Assembly (NCBI RefSeq): GCF_004364555.1
Contig: NZ_SOAM01000002.1
Coordinates: forward strand, 558,001-622,000
DNA: 64,000 nucleotides
Source: Amnibacterium kyonggiense
GTDB lineage: Bacteria; Actinomycetota; Actinomycetes; Actinomycetales; Microbacteriaceae
Reading direction: 5' to 3'
The notes beneath the pieces are model-generated. The model ran no database searches and was not told where the DNA came from. It saw only the letters and a list, made by a program, of their open reading frames with translations. How positions within the stretch are numbered: the stretch's first letter is position 1; the number at the start of each line of letters is the position of its first letter. Below, one piece after another: positions 43,758-51,726 of this stretch. The position numbers and the translations under genes were made by a program.

Positions 43758-44258
43758 ATGGAGATCCGGGAGGCGACGCCCGCCGACGCCGAGGCGATCG
43801 GTCGCATGCACTGGGCGTCCTGGCGCGAGGCCTACGCGCCGCTGCTGCCGGAGGGGTTCTTCACCCCGGAGGGGGAGGCGAGGCGCGTCGAGCAGTGGCG
43901 GCGCATCCTCGCGGGGCCCGCCTCCCCCGACGTCGTGCTGCGGATCGCCGAGCGGGACGGCTCGGTGGTGGGGCACGCCTCCGCGGGCCCGGCCCGGCCG
44001 AACGACACCGCGGGCGCTCCCGTCCGCGAGCGCGAGCTGTGGTCGATCTACGTGCTTGCCTCCGAGTACGGCACCGGTCTCGCCGACCGCCTGCTCACCG
44101 CGGTCCTCCCGGACGACGTGCCGGCCGAGCTCTGGGTGTTCGAGGCGAACCCGCGCGCGATCGCCTTCTACGCGAAGCACGGCTTCCGACCGGACGGCGC
44201 CCGGCACGTCTTCGGCCCGGAACTGAACGGCCAGCCCGAGATCCGCCTCGTCCGCTGA
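43758..44258 (+). CDS. GNAT-family acetyltransferase
   Basis: 166-aa N-acetyltransferase. It begins MEIREATPADAEAIGRMHWASWREAYAPLLP, has the central strands VVLRIAERDGSVVGHASAGPAR and the acetyl-CoA region LWSIYVLASEYGTGLADRLLTAVL, and ends with LWVFEANPRAIAFYAKHGFRPDG, the classic motif B. Substrate unknown. It starts 9 bp after dnaE2. Confidence 0.88.
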   Translation: MEIREATPADAEAIGRMHWASWREAYAPLLPEGFFTPEGEARRVEQWRRILAGPASPDVVLRIAERDGSVVGHASAGPARPNDTAGAPVRERELWSIYVLASEYGTGLADRLLTAVLPDDVPAELWVFEANPRAIAFYAKHGFRPDGARHVFGPELNGQPEIRLVR

Positions 44259-44310
44259 CGCACTCGTCGTCTTGCAGGAGTCCGACTCCTACGAAACGAA
44301 GCGTGCGTCA
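44256..44310. terminator. 55-nt imperfect hairpin holding both convergent stop codons
   Basis: Outer stem TGACGCAC / GTGCGTCA is perfect, and includes TGA of the GNAT gene on one strand and TGA of the AKR gene on the other. The apex AGGAGT-CCG-ACTCCT is also perfect; the 12-nt middle pairs at about seven positions. It likely terminates transcription from both sides. Confidence 0.7.
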
Positions 44311-45186
44311 GCCGGCGATCGCGTCGAGCCGCGCGACCTCCTCCGCGGGGAGCTCGAGACCCGCGCCCGCCACGTTCTCACGGAGGTGCGCGACCGAGGA
44401 CGTGCCCGGGATGAGCAGCAGGTTCGGCGAGCGCTGCAGCAGCCACGCCTGCGCGACCTGCATCGGGGTGGCGCCCAGCCGGGCGGCGACCGCGTCGAGC
44501 GTCCCGGACTGCAGGGGGCTGAAGCCGCCGAGCGGGAAGTACGGCACGTAGGCGATGCCGTCGTCGGTGAGCCGGCGGATCAGGTCGTCGTCGCCGCGGT
44601 TGGCGAGGTTGTAGAAGTTCTGCACCTCCACGATCTCGGTGATCGACCGCGCCTCCGCGACCTGCTGCGCGTCGACGGTGCTCACGCCCACGTGGCGCAC
44701 GAGGCCCTGCTGCTGCAGCTCGGCGACCGCCTCCACCTCCGGCGCGATGGTGCCCGGCACCGCGCTGTGCGCGTCCTCGCCGCCGCCGACCCGCACGTTC
44801 ACGACGTCGAGCACGTCGACCCCGAGGGTCCGGAGATCGTCGTGCACCTGGGCCTGCAGGTCCTCCGGCTCGCGCCGCGGGATCCAGGCGCCGCGGTCGT
44901 CGCGCCGCGACCCGACCTTCGTCACGATCACGAGGTCGTCCGGGTACGGCGCGAGCGCCTCCCGGATCAGCTCGTTGGCGACGTACGGGCCGTAGAAGCC
45001 GGCCGTGTCGATGTGGCGGATCCCGAGCTCGACCGCGGTGCGCAGGACGGCGATCGCCTCGTCGTGATCCCGCGGCGGCCCGAAGACGCCGCGGCCGGGC
45101 AGCTGCATGGCCCCGAATCCCACGCGCGGCACCTCGCGGTCGCCGAGCCGGTAGGTGCCGCCGGGAAGAGTGTTCGTCATCGTCAT
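44308..45186 (-). CDS. Aldo/keto reductase
   Basis: 292-aa AKR oxidoreductase. It has VPRVGFGAMQLPGRGVFGPP, HIDTAGFYGPYVANELIREAL (catalytic Asp/Tyr), LVIVTKVGSRRDDRG (Lys) and the C-terminal cofactor region LLLIPGTSSVAHLRENVAG. It diverges from an MmyB-type regulator 102 bp away, a frequent pairing that suggests control by that regulator. Substrate unknown. Confidence 0.9.
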   Translation of the reverse strand: MTMTNTLPGGTYRLGDREVPRVGFGAMQLPGRGVFGPPRDHDEAIAVLRTAVELGIRHIDTAGFYGPYVANELIREALAPYPDDLVIVTKVGSRRDDRGAWIPRREPEDLQAQVHDDLRTLGVDVLDVVNVRVGGGEDAHSAVPGTIAPEVEAVAELQQQGLVRHVGVSTVDAQQVAEARSITEIVEVQNFYNLANRGDDDLIRRLTDDGIAYVPYFPLGGFSPLQSGTLDAVAARLGATPMQVAQAWLLQRSPNLLLIPGTSSVAHLRENVAGAGLELPAEEVARLDAIAG

Positions 45187-45288
45187 GCCCCCACCCTGCG
45201 CCTCGCACGCCGGGGGCGGCAGCACCCCCGCGTCCCTGGGACCGCGGGGACCAGGATGCGGCGGCGGGTCCGGCCCTACCGTGGCGGC

Positions 45289-46143
45289 ATGAGCGATCCG
45301 CGCCTCCTCGGCGACTACCTCCGCGCCCGCCGCGCGCAGGTGCGGCCGGAGGACGCTGGCGTCGTCGTGACCGGCGTCCGCCGCACTCCGGGTCTTCGAC
45401 GGGAGGAGGTCGCGACGCTGGCGGGGATCAGCGCCGACTACTACCTCCGCCTCGAGCAGGGCCGCGATCGCAACCCGAGCGCGCAGGTGCTCGACGCGCT
45501 CGCCCGCGTGCTGCGACTGGACGCGACCGCGCGGGCGCACCTCCACGAGCTCGCGGCAGGCCCGGCGCCCGCCCGTGCGCGGCTGCGGCGCGAGACCGTG
45601 CCGACCGGCGTCGCGATGCTGCTCACCTCGATCGGGCTGCCGGCCTTCGTCGAGAACCGGCGCTTCGACGTGCTGGTGGCGAACCCGCTCGCCGAAGCGC
45701 TGTCGACGGGGATGCGCCCGGGCGCGAACCGGCTGCGCTCCTTCGTGCTCGACGAGCGGGAGCACGCGCTCTGGACGGACTGGGAGGCGGCCCTCGAGGG
45801 CCTGGTTGCCGGGTTCCGCACGTCGATCGGAGCGGGCGAGGGCGACCCGGCGGTGGCCCGGCTGGTCGGCGAGCTCTCGCTCGCCAGCGAGCCCTTCAGG
45901 CGCGCGTGGGCCCGGCACGACGTGCGGCCGCTCGCCGGCGCCGCGAGCCGCCTGCGCCATCCGCAGGTCGGCGACCTCGAGCTGCGGCGCGAGAAGCTCC
46001 CGCTCGCCGACACGGACGGCCAGATCCTCGTCGTGTACCACGCGGAGCCCGGGTCGACGAGCGCCGAGCGGCTGGGCCTGCTCGGCTCGCTCGTCGCCGC
46101 GGATCAGATCCCGGAGGCGTTGAACAGGAGTCCGAGGAGGTAG
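45289..46143 (+). CDS. MmyB-type XRE transcriptional regulator
   Basis: 284-aa regulator. The N-terminal helix-turn-helix reads LGDYLRARRAQVRPEDAG, then LRREEVATLAGISADYYLRLEQGRDRNPSAQVLDALARVLRL, typical of this class. The C-terminal ~180 residues are the MmyB ligand-binding domain (ENRRFDVLVANPLAEAL, WTDWEAALEGLVAGFR). TACCGT lies 6 nt before ATG 45289, so the transcript is leaderless. The 3' end overlaps the convergent MbfA-like gene by 40 bp. Confidence 0.9.
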   Translation: MSDPRLLGDYLRARRAQVRPEDAGVVVTGVRRTPGLRREEVATLAGISADYYLRLEQGRDRNPSAQVLDALARVLRLDATARAHLHELAAGPAPARARLRRETVPTGVAMLLTSIGLPAFVENRRFDVLVANPLAEALSTGMRPGANRLRSFVLDEREHALWTDWEAALEGLVAGFRTSIGAGEGDPAVARLVGELSLASEPFRRAWARHDVRPLAGAASRLRHPQVGDLELRREKLPLADTDGQILVVYHAEPGSTSAERLGLLGSLVAADQIPEALNRSPRR

Positions 46144-47171
46144 GTCACCGCGGCGGCGCCCCAGCCGATCGCGAGCTGCCGGAGGGCGCGCAGCAGCATC
46201 GGCGCGCCGGAGAGCAGCCCCACGACGGCGCCGGAGGCGAGGAGGGCGAGGCCGACCAGCCCGGCGGCGAGCACGACGGCGAGCAGCCCGGTCGCGCCGA
46301 AGAGGTAGGGCAGGATCGGCACGACGGCGCCCGCCGCGAAGAACCCGAAGCTCGAGAGCGCGACGCCGAACGGCGTGCCGACCGTCTCGACGTCCACGTC
46401 GTTCGCGGGCAGCCGCGGCGCCTCCCGCTCCCGGAGCAGCGCGTGCGCCGCGCGGGCCGCCTCCGCCTCGTCCATGCCGCGCGCCCGGAAGACGAGCGCG
46501 ACCTCGTTCTCGTCGAAGTCGATGCGCGTGAGCGCGGCCGCGGACTCCTTCGACGGCGTCGACGCGGCGAGCAGCTCGCGCTGCGACGACACCGAGACGT
46601 ACTCCCCGGCGCCCATCGACAGGGCGCCGGCGAGCAGGCCGGCGATGCCCGTCGCGAGCACGAGCGCGGGCTGCGCGCCCGCCGCACCGACGCCGAGCAC
46701 GAGCGCGAGGTTCGAGACGAGGCCGTCGTTCGCGCCGAACACCGCCGCGCGGAAGGTGCCGGAGATGCGCGCGCGCCCGCGCATCGCGAGCGACCGGACG
46801 ACCTCCTCGTGGATCCGCTCGTCCGCCGCCATCTGCGGCGTCGCGTCGGCCTCGGCCTCGTACGGCGAGCGCCCCTCCGCCCGCTGCAGCAGCGCGAGCA
46901 CGAACACCGAGCCGAACCGCCGTGCGAGCAGGCCGAGGAACCGGGTGCGGAGGCTGACCGGCGTCGGCCGCTCCCCCGCCTCGCCCAGGAGCTCGAGCCA
47001 GTGCTGCTCGTGGCGCCCCTCGGCCTCCGCGAGCTCGAGCAGGATCTCCCGGTCGGGTCCCTTCCGGCGCGACGCGAGGTCGCGGTACACGGCGGCCTCG
47101 GCGCGCTCGTCGGCGAGGTAGCCGCGCCAGCGGCGCACCTGCTCGCGGGATCGGGTGGGGGCGGTCGTCAT
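46104..47171 (-). CDS. Ferritin-like/VIT1-CCC1 membrane protein (MbfA-like)
   Basis: 355-aa protein. The N-terminal ~150 residues are a rubrerythrin/ferritin-like helical bundle with likely iron ligands (ADERAEAAVYRDLA, ELAEAEGRHEQHW, ADERIHEEV). The C-terminal ~200 residues are a VIT1/CCC1 transporter (TFRAAVFGANDGLVSNLALVLG, GALSMGAGEYVSVSSQREL, five helices). In studied bacteria such MbfA proteins export iron or protect against peroxide. The upstream MSMEG_6728-family gene overlaps by 4 bp (ATGA). Confidence 0.88.
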   Translation of the reverse strand: MTTAPTRSREQVRRWRGYLADERAEAAVYRDLASRRKGPDREILLELAEAEGRHEQHWLELLGEAGERPTPVSLRTRFLGLLARRFGSVFVLALLQRAEGRSPYEAEADATPQMAADERIHEEVVRSLAMRGRARISGTFRAAVFGANDGLVSNLALVLGVGAAGAQPALVLATGIAGLLAGALSMGAGEYVSVSSQRELLAASTPSKESAAALTRIDFDENEVALVFRARGMDEAEAARAAHALLREREAPRLPANDVDVETVGTPFGVALSSFGFFAAGAVVPILPYLFGATGLLAVVLAAGLVGLALLASGAVVGLLSGAPMLLRALRQLAIGWGAAAVTYLLGLLFNASGI

Positions 47172-48025
47172 GCGTCCTCCGCATCGCCGAGCAGGGTCTC
47201 GAGCGGCGTCACGAGCCGCACGTGGAAGAAGCGGCGCGGGTTCTGCAGCACCGCGGGCACCGGCAGCGACCCGCGCTCGAGGTTCCCCTCGAAGCGCACG
47301 CCGACCGCGGTGTACTCCACGTCGTGGACGGTCGCGGGCGCGGCGCCGCCCGTGACCACCGCGAGGTGGAGGAGGTCGGGCTCCTCCGCGGAGAGCACCC
47401 CGACGACGACGCCGGTCACGAGCTCGTCCTCGAACGCCCTCAGCTGCTGCCGCCAGGCGGGCGTCACGCGGCCGCGGGCGTCGACGGCCGGGAGGCCGAG
47501 CAGTTCGTAGGTGCGCCACGGCTCGAGCGCCTCGACCCGGAGCACCCAGACGCCGTGCTCGAGGGTCGGCTCGGCCGGGGCCTCGCCGCCGGGCCAGACG
47601 TAGTCCAGGCCCTCCGGCGTCCCCGGGAACAGCGTCCGGTAGACGTCCGGGTCCTTCGCGATGAGCTTCGACCGGTGGCTCTCGTGCAGCAGCGGGTCGC
47701 CGACCCACGACGGCAGGAGGCCCTGCTGGGCGAGCCACCGCTCGGAGCGGCCCTCGACCTCGGGCGCGAACTCGAGCAGCTGGGGCGCGACCGCGTCCGC
47801 AAAGCCGCGCGCGGTCCACTCGCGGACCATCGCGAGCCCGTAGGCCGTCAGGGCGGGCACGTGGCCCCGCCACATGGCGACCGCGGGATGCCGCTGCCAG
47901 CCGTAGGTCGGGACGACCAGGGCCCGGAGGATCTGCAGGGTCTCGACGCGCTGCTTGCCGAGCCGCGGACCGTCGAGCACGTGCGCGCTGGCCTCGAACG
48001 ACGGATACGGCAGGAACGTCTGCAT
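47168..48025 (-). CDS. MSMEG_6728-family protein (pyrimidine-dimer glycosylase-like)
   Basis: 285-aa protein. The N-terminal 130 residues match a conserved actinobacterial family with a T4 endonuclease V-like fold: MQTFLPYPSFEASAHVLDGPRLGKQRVETLQIL, then YGWQRHPAVAMWRGHVPALTAYGL and HESHRSKLIAKDPDVYR. The C-terminal part (~150-285) is a less conserved extension with no family I know. Role in DNA repair is suggested only by fold similarity. It is translationally coupled to the MbfA-like gene. Confidence 0.8.
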   Translation of the reverse strand: MQTFLPYPSFEASAHVLDGPRLGKQRVETLQILRALVVPTYGWQRHPAVAMWRGHVPALTAYGLAMVREWTARGFADAVAPQLLEFAPEVEGRSERWLAQQGLLPSWVGDPLLHESHRSKLIAKDPDVYRTLFPGTPEGLDYVWPGGEAPAEPTLEHGVWVLRVEALEPWRTYELLGLPAVDARGRVTPAWRQQLRAFEDELVTGVVVGVLSAEEPDLLHLAVVTGGAAPATVHDVEYTAVGVRFEGNLERGSLPVPAVLQNPRRFFHVRLVTPLETLLGDAEDA

Positions 48026-48049
48026 CGCCCTCGAGCCTACGGGTTCGGG

Positions 48050-48982
48050 CTACTGCCCCTCGGCGCGTCCGGCCCGCCAGTAGCCCATGAAGGCGACGGA
48101 GCGGCGGTCGACGCCGAGCTCGCCGACGAGCATCCGCCGCAGCCCCTTGATCACCCCGGCCTCGCCCGCGAGCCACGCGTAGAACGGTCCCTCCGCCGCG
48201 GGGATCGCGCCGTCGCCGGGGACCTCCCAGAGCAGGCCGCCGTCGACGTCGACGTCCTCCGGGTCCTGGCCCGCGCGGACCGTGAGCAGCGCCTCGGCCG
48301 CCCGCCGGACGGCCGCGGTGAGCCGTTCGCCGTGCGGGCCGTCGCCGCGCTCGACCACCTCGACGGCGACGCCCGGGTGGGCGGGCAGCTGCGCGGCGTC
48401 CTCGCGGCGCGGCACCTCGACGACCGCCGCGCCGCGCACGGCGTCCGGGAGGTCCTGCAGGATCCGCACGATCGCCGGGAGGGCGGTCTCGTCGCCCGCG
48501 ATCAGGACGCGGTCGCTCGTCGCGGGTCGACGGAAGTCGATGCCGCCGCCGGCGGAGGCCGCGTCGCGGTTCGGTCCGAGCAGCACCACCTCGTCGCCCT
48601 CGCGGCAGTCCACGGCGAAGCGGCCGGCCGGTCCGCAGGGCTCGTGGACGACGAGGTCGACGTCGACCTCCCGCGCCGCCTGCCGCACCGCGCGCGTCGT
48701 GTACGTGCGGATCACGGGGCGGCGGTCGTTCGGCAGCGCGCGCCAGGCGCCGTACCAGTCCGCCGAGAACAGGGCGTCGTCGACCGACCCGTCCGGCGCG
48801 GGCAGGATCAGCTTGATCCGCTGGTCGAGGCCGGGGTCGGCGAAGCGGTCGAGGGTCGGCCCGGTGAAGGTGATGCGGACGAAGCAGTCCGACAGCCGCT
48901 GCCGCCCCGCGACGCGGACGCGGTGCAGCAGGAACGGCGCGTCGACGGGCTGCTGGTCGGGCGCGGCGGTCCGGGTCGGCAC
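48050..48982 (-). CDS. Siderophore-interacting protein (ferric-siderophore reductase, ViuB type)
   Basis: 310-aa flavoprotein that reduces ferric siderophores to release iron in the cytoplasm. It has the FAD-binding motif VIRTYTTRAV with an upstream beta barrel, and the NAD(P)H-domain C-terminus PFYAWLAGEAGVIKGLRRMLV and FMGYWRAGRAEG, typical of the SIP family. GTG 48982 is preceded by TAGGCT 7 nt upstream inside an IdeR-like box, so it is iron-repressed and leaderless. Confidence 0.9.
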   Translation of the reverse strand: MPTRTAAPDQQPVDAPFLLHRVRVAGRQRLSDCFVRITFTGPTLDRFADPGLDQRIKLILPAPDGSVDDALFSADWYGAWRALPNDRRPVIRTYTTRAVRQAAREVDVDLVVHEPCGPAGRFAVDCREGDEVVLLGPNRDAASAGGGIDFRRPATSDRVLIAGDETALPAIVRILQDLPDAVRGAAVVEVPRREDAAQLPAHPGVAVEVVERGDGPHGERLTAAVRRAAEALLTVRAGQDPEDVDVDGGLLWEVPGDGAIPAAEGPFYAWLAGEAGVIKGLRRMLVGELGVDRRSVAFMGYWRAGRAEGQ

Positions 48983-48983
48983 G

Positions 48984-49000
48984 AAGGGCAGCCTAACCTC
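48984..49000 (-). promoter_or_regulatory. IdeR/DtxR-like iron box over the siderophore-interacting gene promoter
   Basis: GAGGTTAGGCTGCCCTT on the coding strand matches about 13-14 of 17 positions of the IdeR consensus (TWAGGTWAGSCTWACCTWA core). It contains the likely -10 TAGGCT and ends 1 bp before the GTG, an ideal site for iron-dependent repression. Confidence 0.75.
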
Positions 49001-49027
49001 GGGTCCCGGGCCGCTTCGGGGCGGCGG

Positions 49028-50860
49028 TCAGCGTCCGATGCGCTTGCGGAGCAGCTCGATGCGCGCCTGCAGCTGCTCCGACGTCGCCTGCGCGACCGCC
49101 GGGCCGCCGCAGCTGCGCCGCAGCTCCGAGTGGATCGCGCCGTGCGGCGTGTTCGTCCGGTGCGACCAGAGCCCGACGAGGTCCTGCAGCTGCTGCCGCT
49201 GCTCCTTGAGGCGCTTGTGCATCGGGATGTCCGCGAGCCGCTGCTCCGCGGGCGTCGGCGCCGAGGGCGGCGCGGCCTTCTTCCCCCGCCGCTGCTGCTT
49301 CGCCTGGCGGTGGAGCAGCAGGTTGCGCACCTCCTCCGGTTCGAGCAGGCCGGGCAGCCCGAGGAAGTCGAGCTCCTCCTCGCTGCCGACCTCCGCCTCG
49401 AAGCCGAACTCGCCCCCGTCGTACAGCACGCGATCGAATGCCGCGTCGCTCGCGAGCGCCTGGAACGAGCCGTCGAGCGTCAGGTCCTTCGACGCCTTCT
49501 CGAGCCGGTTCGCCTCGTCCAGTGCGGCGTCGTCGAGGCCGCCCATGGGGTCGTCGCCCTCGCGCTCGTCCCGGTCGAGGGCGTGGTCGCGCTCCAGCTC
49601 GAGCTGCTCCGCGAGCTTCAGCAGGATCGGCACGTTCGGGAGGAACACGGAGGCGCTCTCGCCGCGCTTCCGCGCCCGCACGAAGCGGCCGATCGCCTGC
49701 GCGAAGAACAGCGGTGTGGAGGCGTTCGTCGCGTAGACGCCGACCGAGAGCCGAGGGACGTCGACGCCCTCCGAGACCATGCGGACGGCGACGAGCCAGC
49801 GGTCCGTGCCGGCGGAGAACTCGGAGATCCGGTCGCTCGACTCCTTCTCGTCCGACAGCACGACCGTCACCTTCTCGCCGGTGAGGGCCTTCAGCTGCTG
49901 GGCGTAGGCGCGGGCAGCGGTCTTGTTCGTGGCGATGACGAGGCCGCCGGCGTCCGGCACGCCCCGCCGCACCTCGGTGAGGCGCTGGTCGGCGGCGCGG
50001 AGGACGGCCGGGATCCACTCGCCCTCGGGCGCGAGCGCGGTCCGCCACGCCTGCGCCGTGATGTCCTTCGTGGTCGCCTCGCCGAGGCGGGCGCTCATCT
50101 CCTCCCCCGCGCTGGTGCGCCAGTGCATCGCGCCGGAGTAGACCATGAACAGCACCGGCCGGACGACGCCGTCCTCGAGCGCGCGGCGGTAGCCGTAGGA
50201 GAAGTCGGTGATCGAGGTGCGGATGCCGTGCTGATCCGGCGCGTACTCGACGAACGGGATCGGCGCGGTGTCGCTGCGGAACGGGGTGCCCGACAGGGAG
50301 AGCCGCCGGGTCGCGCCCGCGAACGCCTCCCGCATGCCGTCGCCCCAGGAGAGCGCGTCGCCGCCGTGGTGCACCTCGTCGAGGATGACGAGCGTGCGCG
50401 CGGACTCGGTCATCTTCTTGTGGACGGCGGGGTCCATGCCGATCTGCGCGTAGGAGAGCGCGGCGCCGTGCCAGTGCCGGCCGAGCCAGCCGTCGGCGTT
50501 CTTGAACAGCGGGTTCAGGTGGATGGCGACCCGCTCGGCCGCCTCCGCCCATTGGCGCTTCAGGTGGTCGGTCGGCGCGACGACCGTGACCTTGTCGACG
50601 GTGCCGCGGGCGAGCAGCTCCTTCGCGAGGCGCAGGGCGAACGTCGTCTTGCCGGCGCCCGGGGTCGCGGCGACGAGGAAGTCGCGGGGCTCGCGCTCGA
50701 AGTACGCGGCGAGCGCCTCCTCCTGCCAGCGCCGCAGGCGCGGACCGGTGCCCCACGGCGTCCGGTCGGGGAAGGCCGGGGGCAGCTGGGCGGCCTGGTG
50801 CGCACCGGGCGCGGCGTCGAAGAGGTGACCCGCATCCGGCGTCTGTGCGGGAGTGCTCAT
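49028..50860 (-). CDS. SF2 DEAD/DEAH-box helicase
   Basis: 610-aa helicase of a conserved actinobacterial family. Walker A is AATPGAGKTTFALRLAKELL near 63-82, motif II is VILDEVHHGGDALSWGDG, motif III is LSLSGTPFRSD, and the second RecA domain has SEGVDVPRLSVGVYATNASTPLFFAQAIGRFVRARKRGE. The C-terminus is a helical, charged extension (RQAKQQRRGKKAA, MHKRLKEQRQQLQDL). ATG 50860. It probably remodels DNA in repair; no nuclease partner is adjacent. Confidence 0.9.
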   Translation of the reverse strand: MSTPAQTPDAGHLFDAAPGAHQAAQLPPAFPDRTPWGTGPRLRRWQEEALAAYFEREPRDFLVAATPGAGKTTFALRLAKELLARGTVDKVTVVAPTDHLKRQWAEAAERVAIHLNPLFKNADGWLGRHWHGAALSYAQIGMDPAVHKKMTESARTLVILDEVHHGGDALSWGDGMREAFAGATRRLSLSGTPFRSDTAPIPFVEYAPDQHGIRTSITDFSYGYRRALEDGVVRPVLFMVYSGAMHWRTSAGEEMSARLGEATTKDITAQAWRTALAPEGEWIPAVLRAADQRLTEVRRGVPDAGGLVIATNKTAARAYAQQLKALTGEKVTVVLSDEKESSDRISEFSAGTDRWLVAVRMVSEGVDVPRLSVGVYATNASTPLFFAQAIGRFVRARKRGESASVFLPNVPILLKLAEQLELERDHALDRDEREGDDPMGGLDDAALDEANRLEKASKDLTLDGSFQALASDAAFDRVLYDGGEFGFEAEVGSEEELDFLGLPGLLEPEEVRNLLLHRQAKQQRRGKKAAPPSAPTPAEQRLADIPMHKRLKEQRQQLQDLVGLWSHRTNTPHGAIHSELRRSCGGPAVAQATSEQLQARIELLRKRIGR

Positions 50861-50967
50861 CGGGTGGACCACGCTAATCCGCCATCGGGCGACGCGCCGA
50901 CGGCGCCCCGGCTCCGGGCGTTTCGCGACGGGCATGCGGCGCCGTGGGCCGGGAGCAGGATGGAGTG

Positions 50968-51726
50968 ATGACGTTCCAGCGCTTCGTCGCGATCGGCGAC
51001 TCGTTCACGGAGGGCTTCGGCGACCCGGATCCGCGCAGCCCCGGCGGGCTGCGGGGCTGGGCGGACCGGACCGCGGAGGTGCTCGCGACCCGGACCGACG
51101 ACTTCGCCTACGCGAACCTCGCGATCCGCGGCCGGCTGCTCGGCAGGATCGTCGACGAGCAGATCGACCCGGCGGTCGCGCTGCAGCCGGACCTGATCAC
51201 GATCTCCGCGGGCGGGAACGACGTGATCCGGCCCGGGACCGAGCCGGACGCGATCGCGGCCCGGCTCGACCCGGCGCTCGGCCGACTCGCCGCGACCGGG
51301 GCGACCGTCGTCCTCTTCACGGGCGTCGACGTCGCCTTCTCGCCGGTGTTCCGGCGGATCCGGGGCAAGGTCGCGATCTACAACGAGCTGCTGCGCGGCC
51401 TCGCTGCGAAGCACGGCGCGCTCGTCGCCGACCAGTGGTCGCTGAAGGCGATCCAGCGCGCCGACTTCTGGAGCGAGGACCGCCTGCATCTCAACGCCTT
51501 CGGTCACCACGAGGTCGCGCGGATGGTGCTCGACGTGCTGGGCGTCCCGAACGACCTGGCGCCGAGCAGTCCCGAGCCGCTCCCGCCGCGGTCCTGGCGC
51601 GAGGCGCGGGTGGAGGACCTCCACTGGACCCGCGAGCACCTGATCCCGTGGATCGGCCGCCGCATCCGGGGCGTCTCCTCGGGCGACACGATCGCGGCGA
51701 AGCGCCCCGGCTTCGATCGCGGTTAG
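50968..51726 (+). CDS. SGNH/GDSL-type hydrolase
   Basis: 252-aa esterase-like enzyme. Block I is VAIGDSFTEGFG with the catalytic Ser, block III is ISAGGNDVIRPG, and block V is WSEDRLHLNAFGHHEVA with Asp and His. No signal peptide is seen, so it is cytoplasmic. CAGGAT is 6 nt before ATG 50968 (leaderless). Substrate unknown. The stop overlaps the convergent carboxypeptidase stop by 2 bp (TTAG). Confidence 0.88.
   Translation: MTFQRFVAIGDSFTEGFGDPDPRSPGGLRGWADRTAEVLATRTDDFAYANLAIRGRLLGRIVDEQIDPAVALQPDLITISAGGNDVIRPGTEPDAIAARLDPALGRLAATGATVVLFTGVDVAFSPVFRRIRGKVAIYNELLRGLAAKHGALVADQWSLKAIQRADFWSEDRLHLNAFGHHEVARMVLDVLGVPNDLAPSSPEPLPPRSWREARVEDLHWTREHLIPWIGRRIRGVSSGDTIAAKRPGFDRG

Noticed and set aside
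40215-44207. Very long minus-strand open frame opposite dnaE2
   Set aside because: Shadow of dnaE2; no recognisable motif, while the plus strand encodes a complete polymerase.
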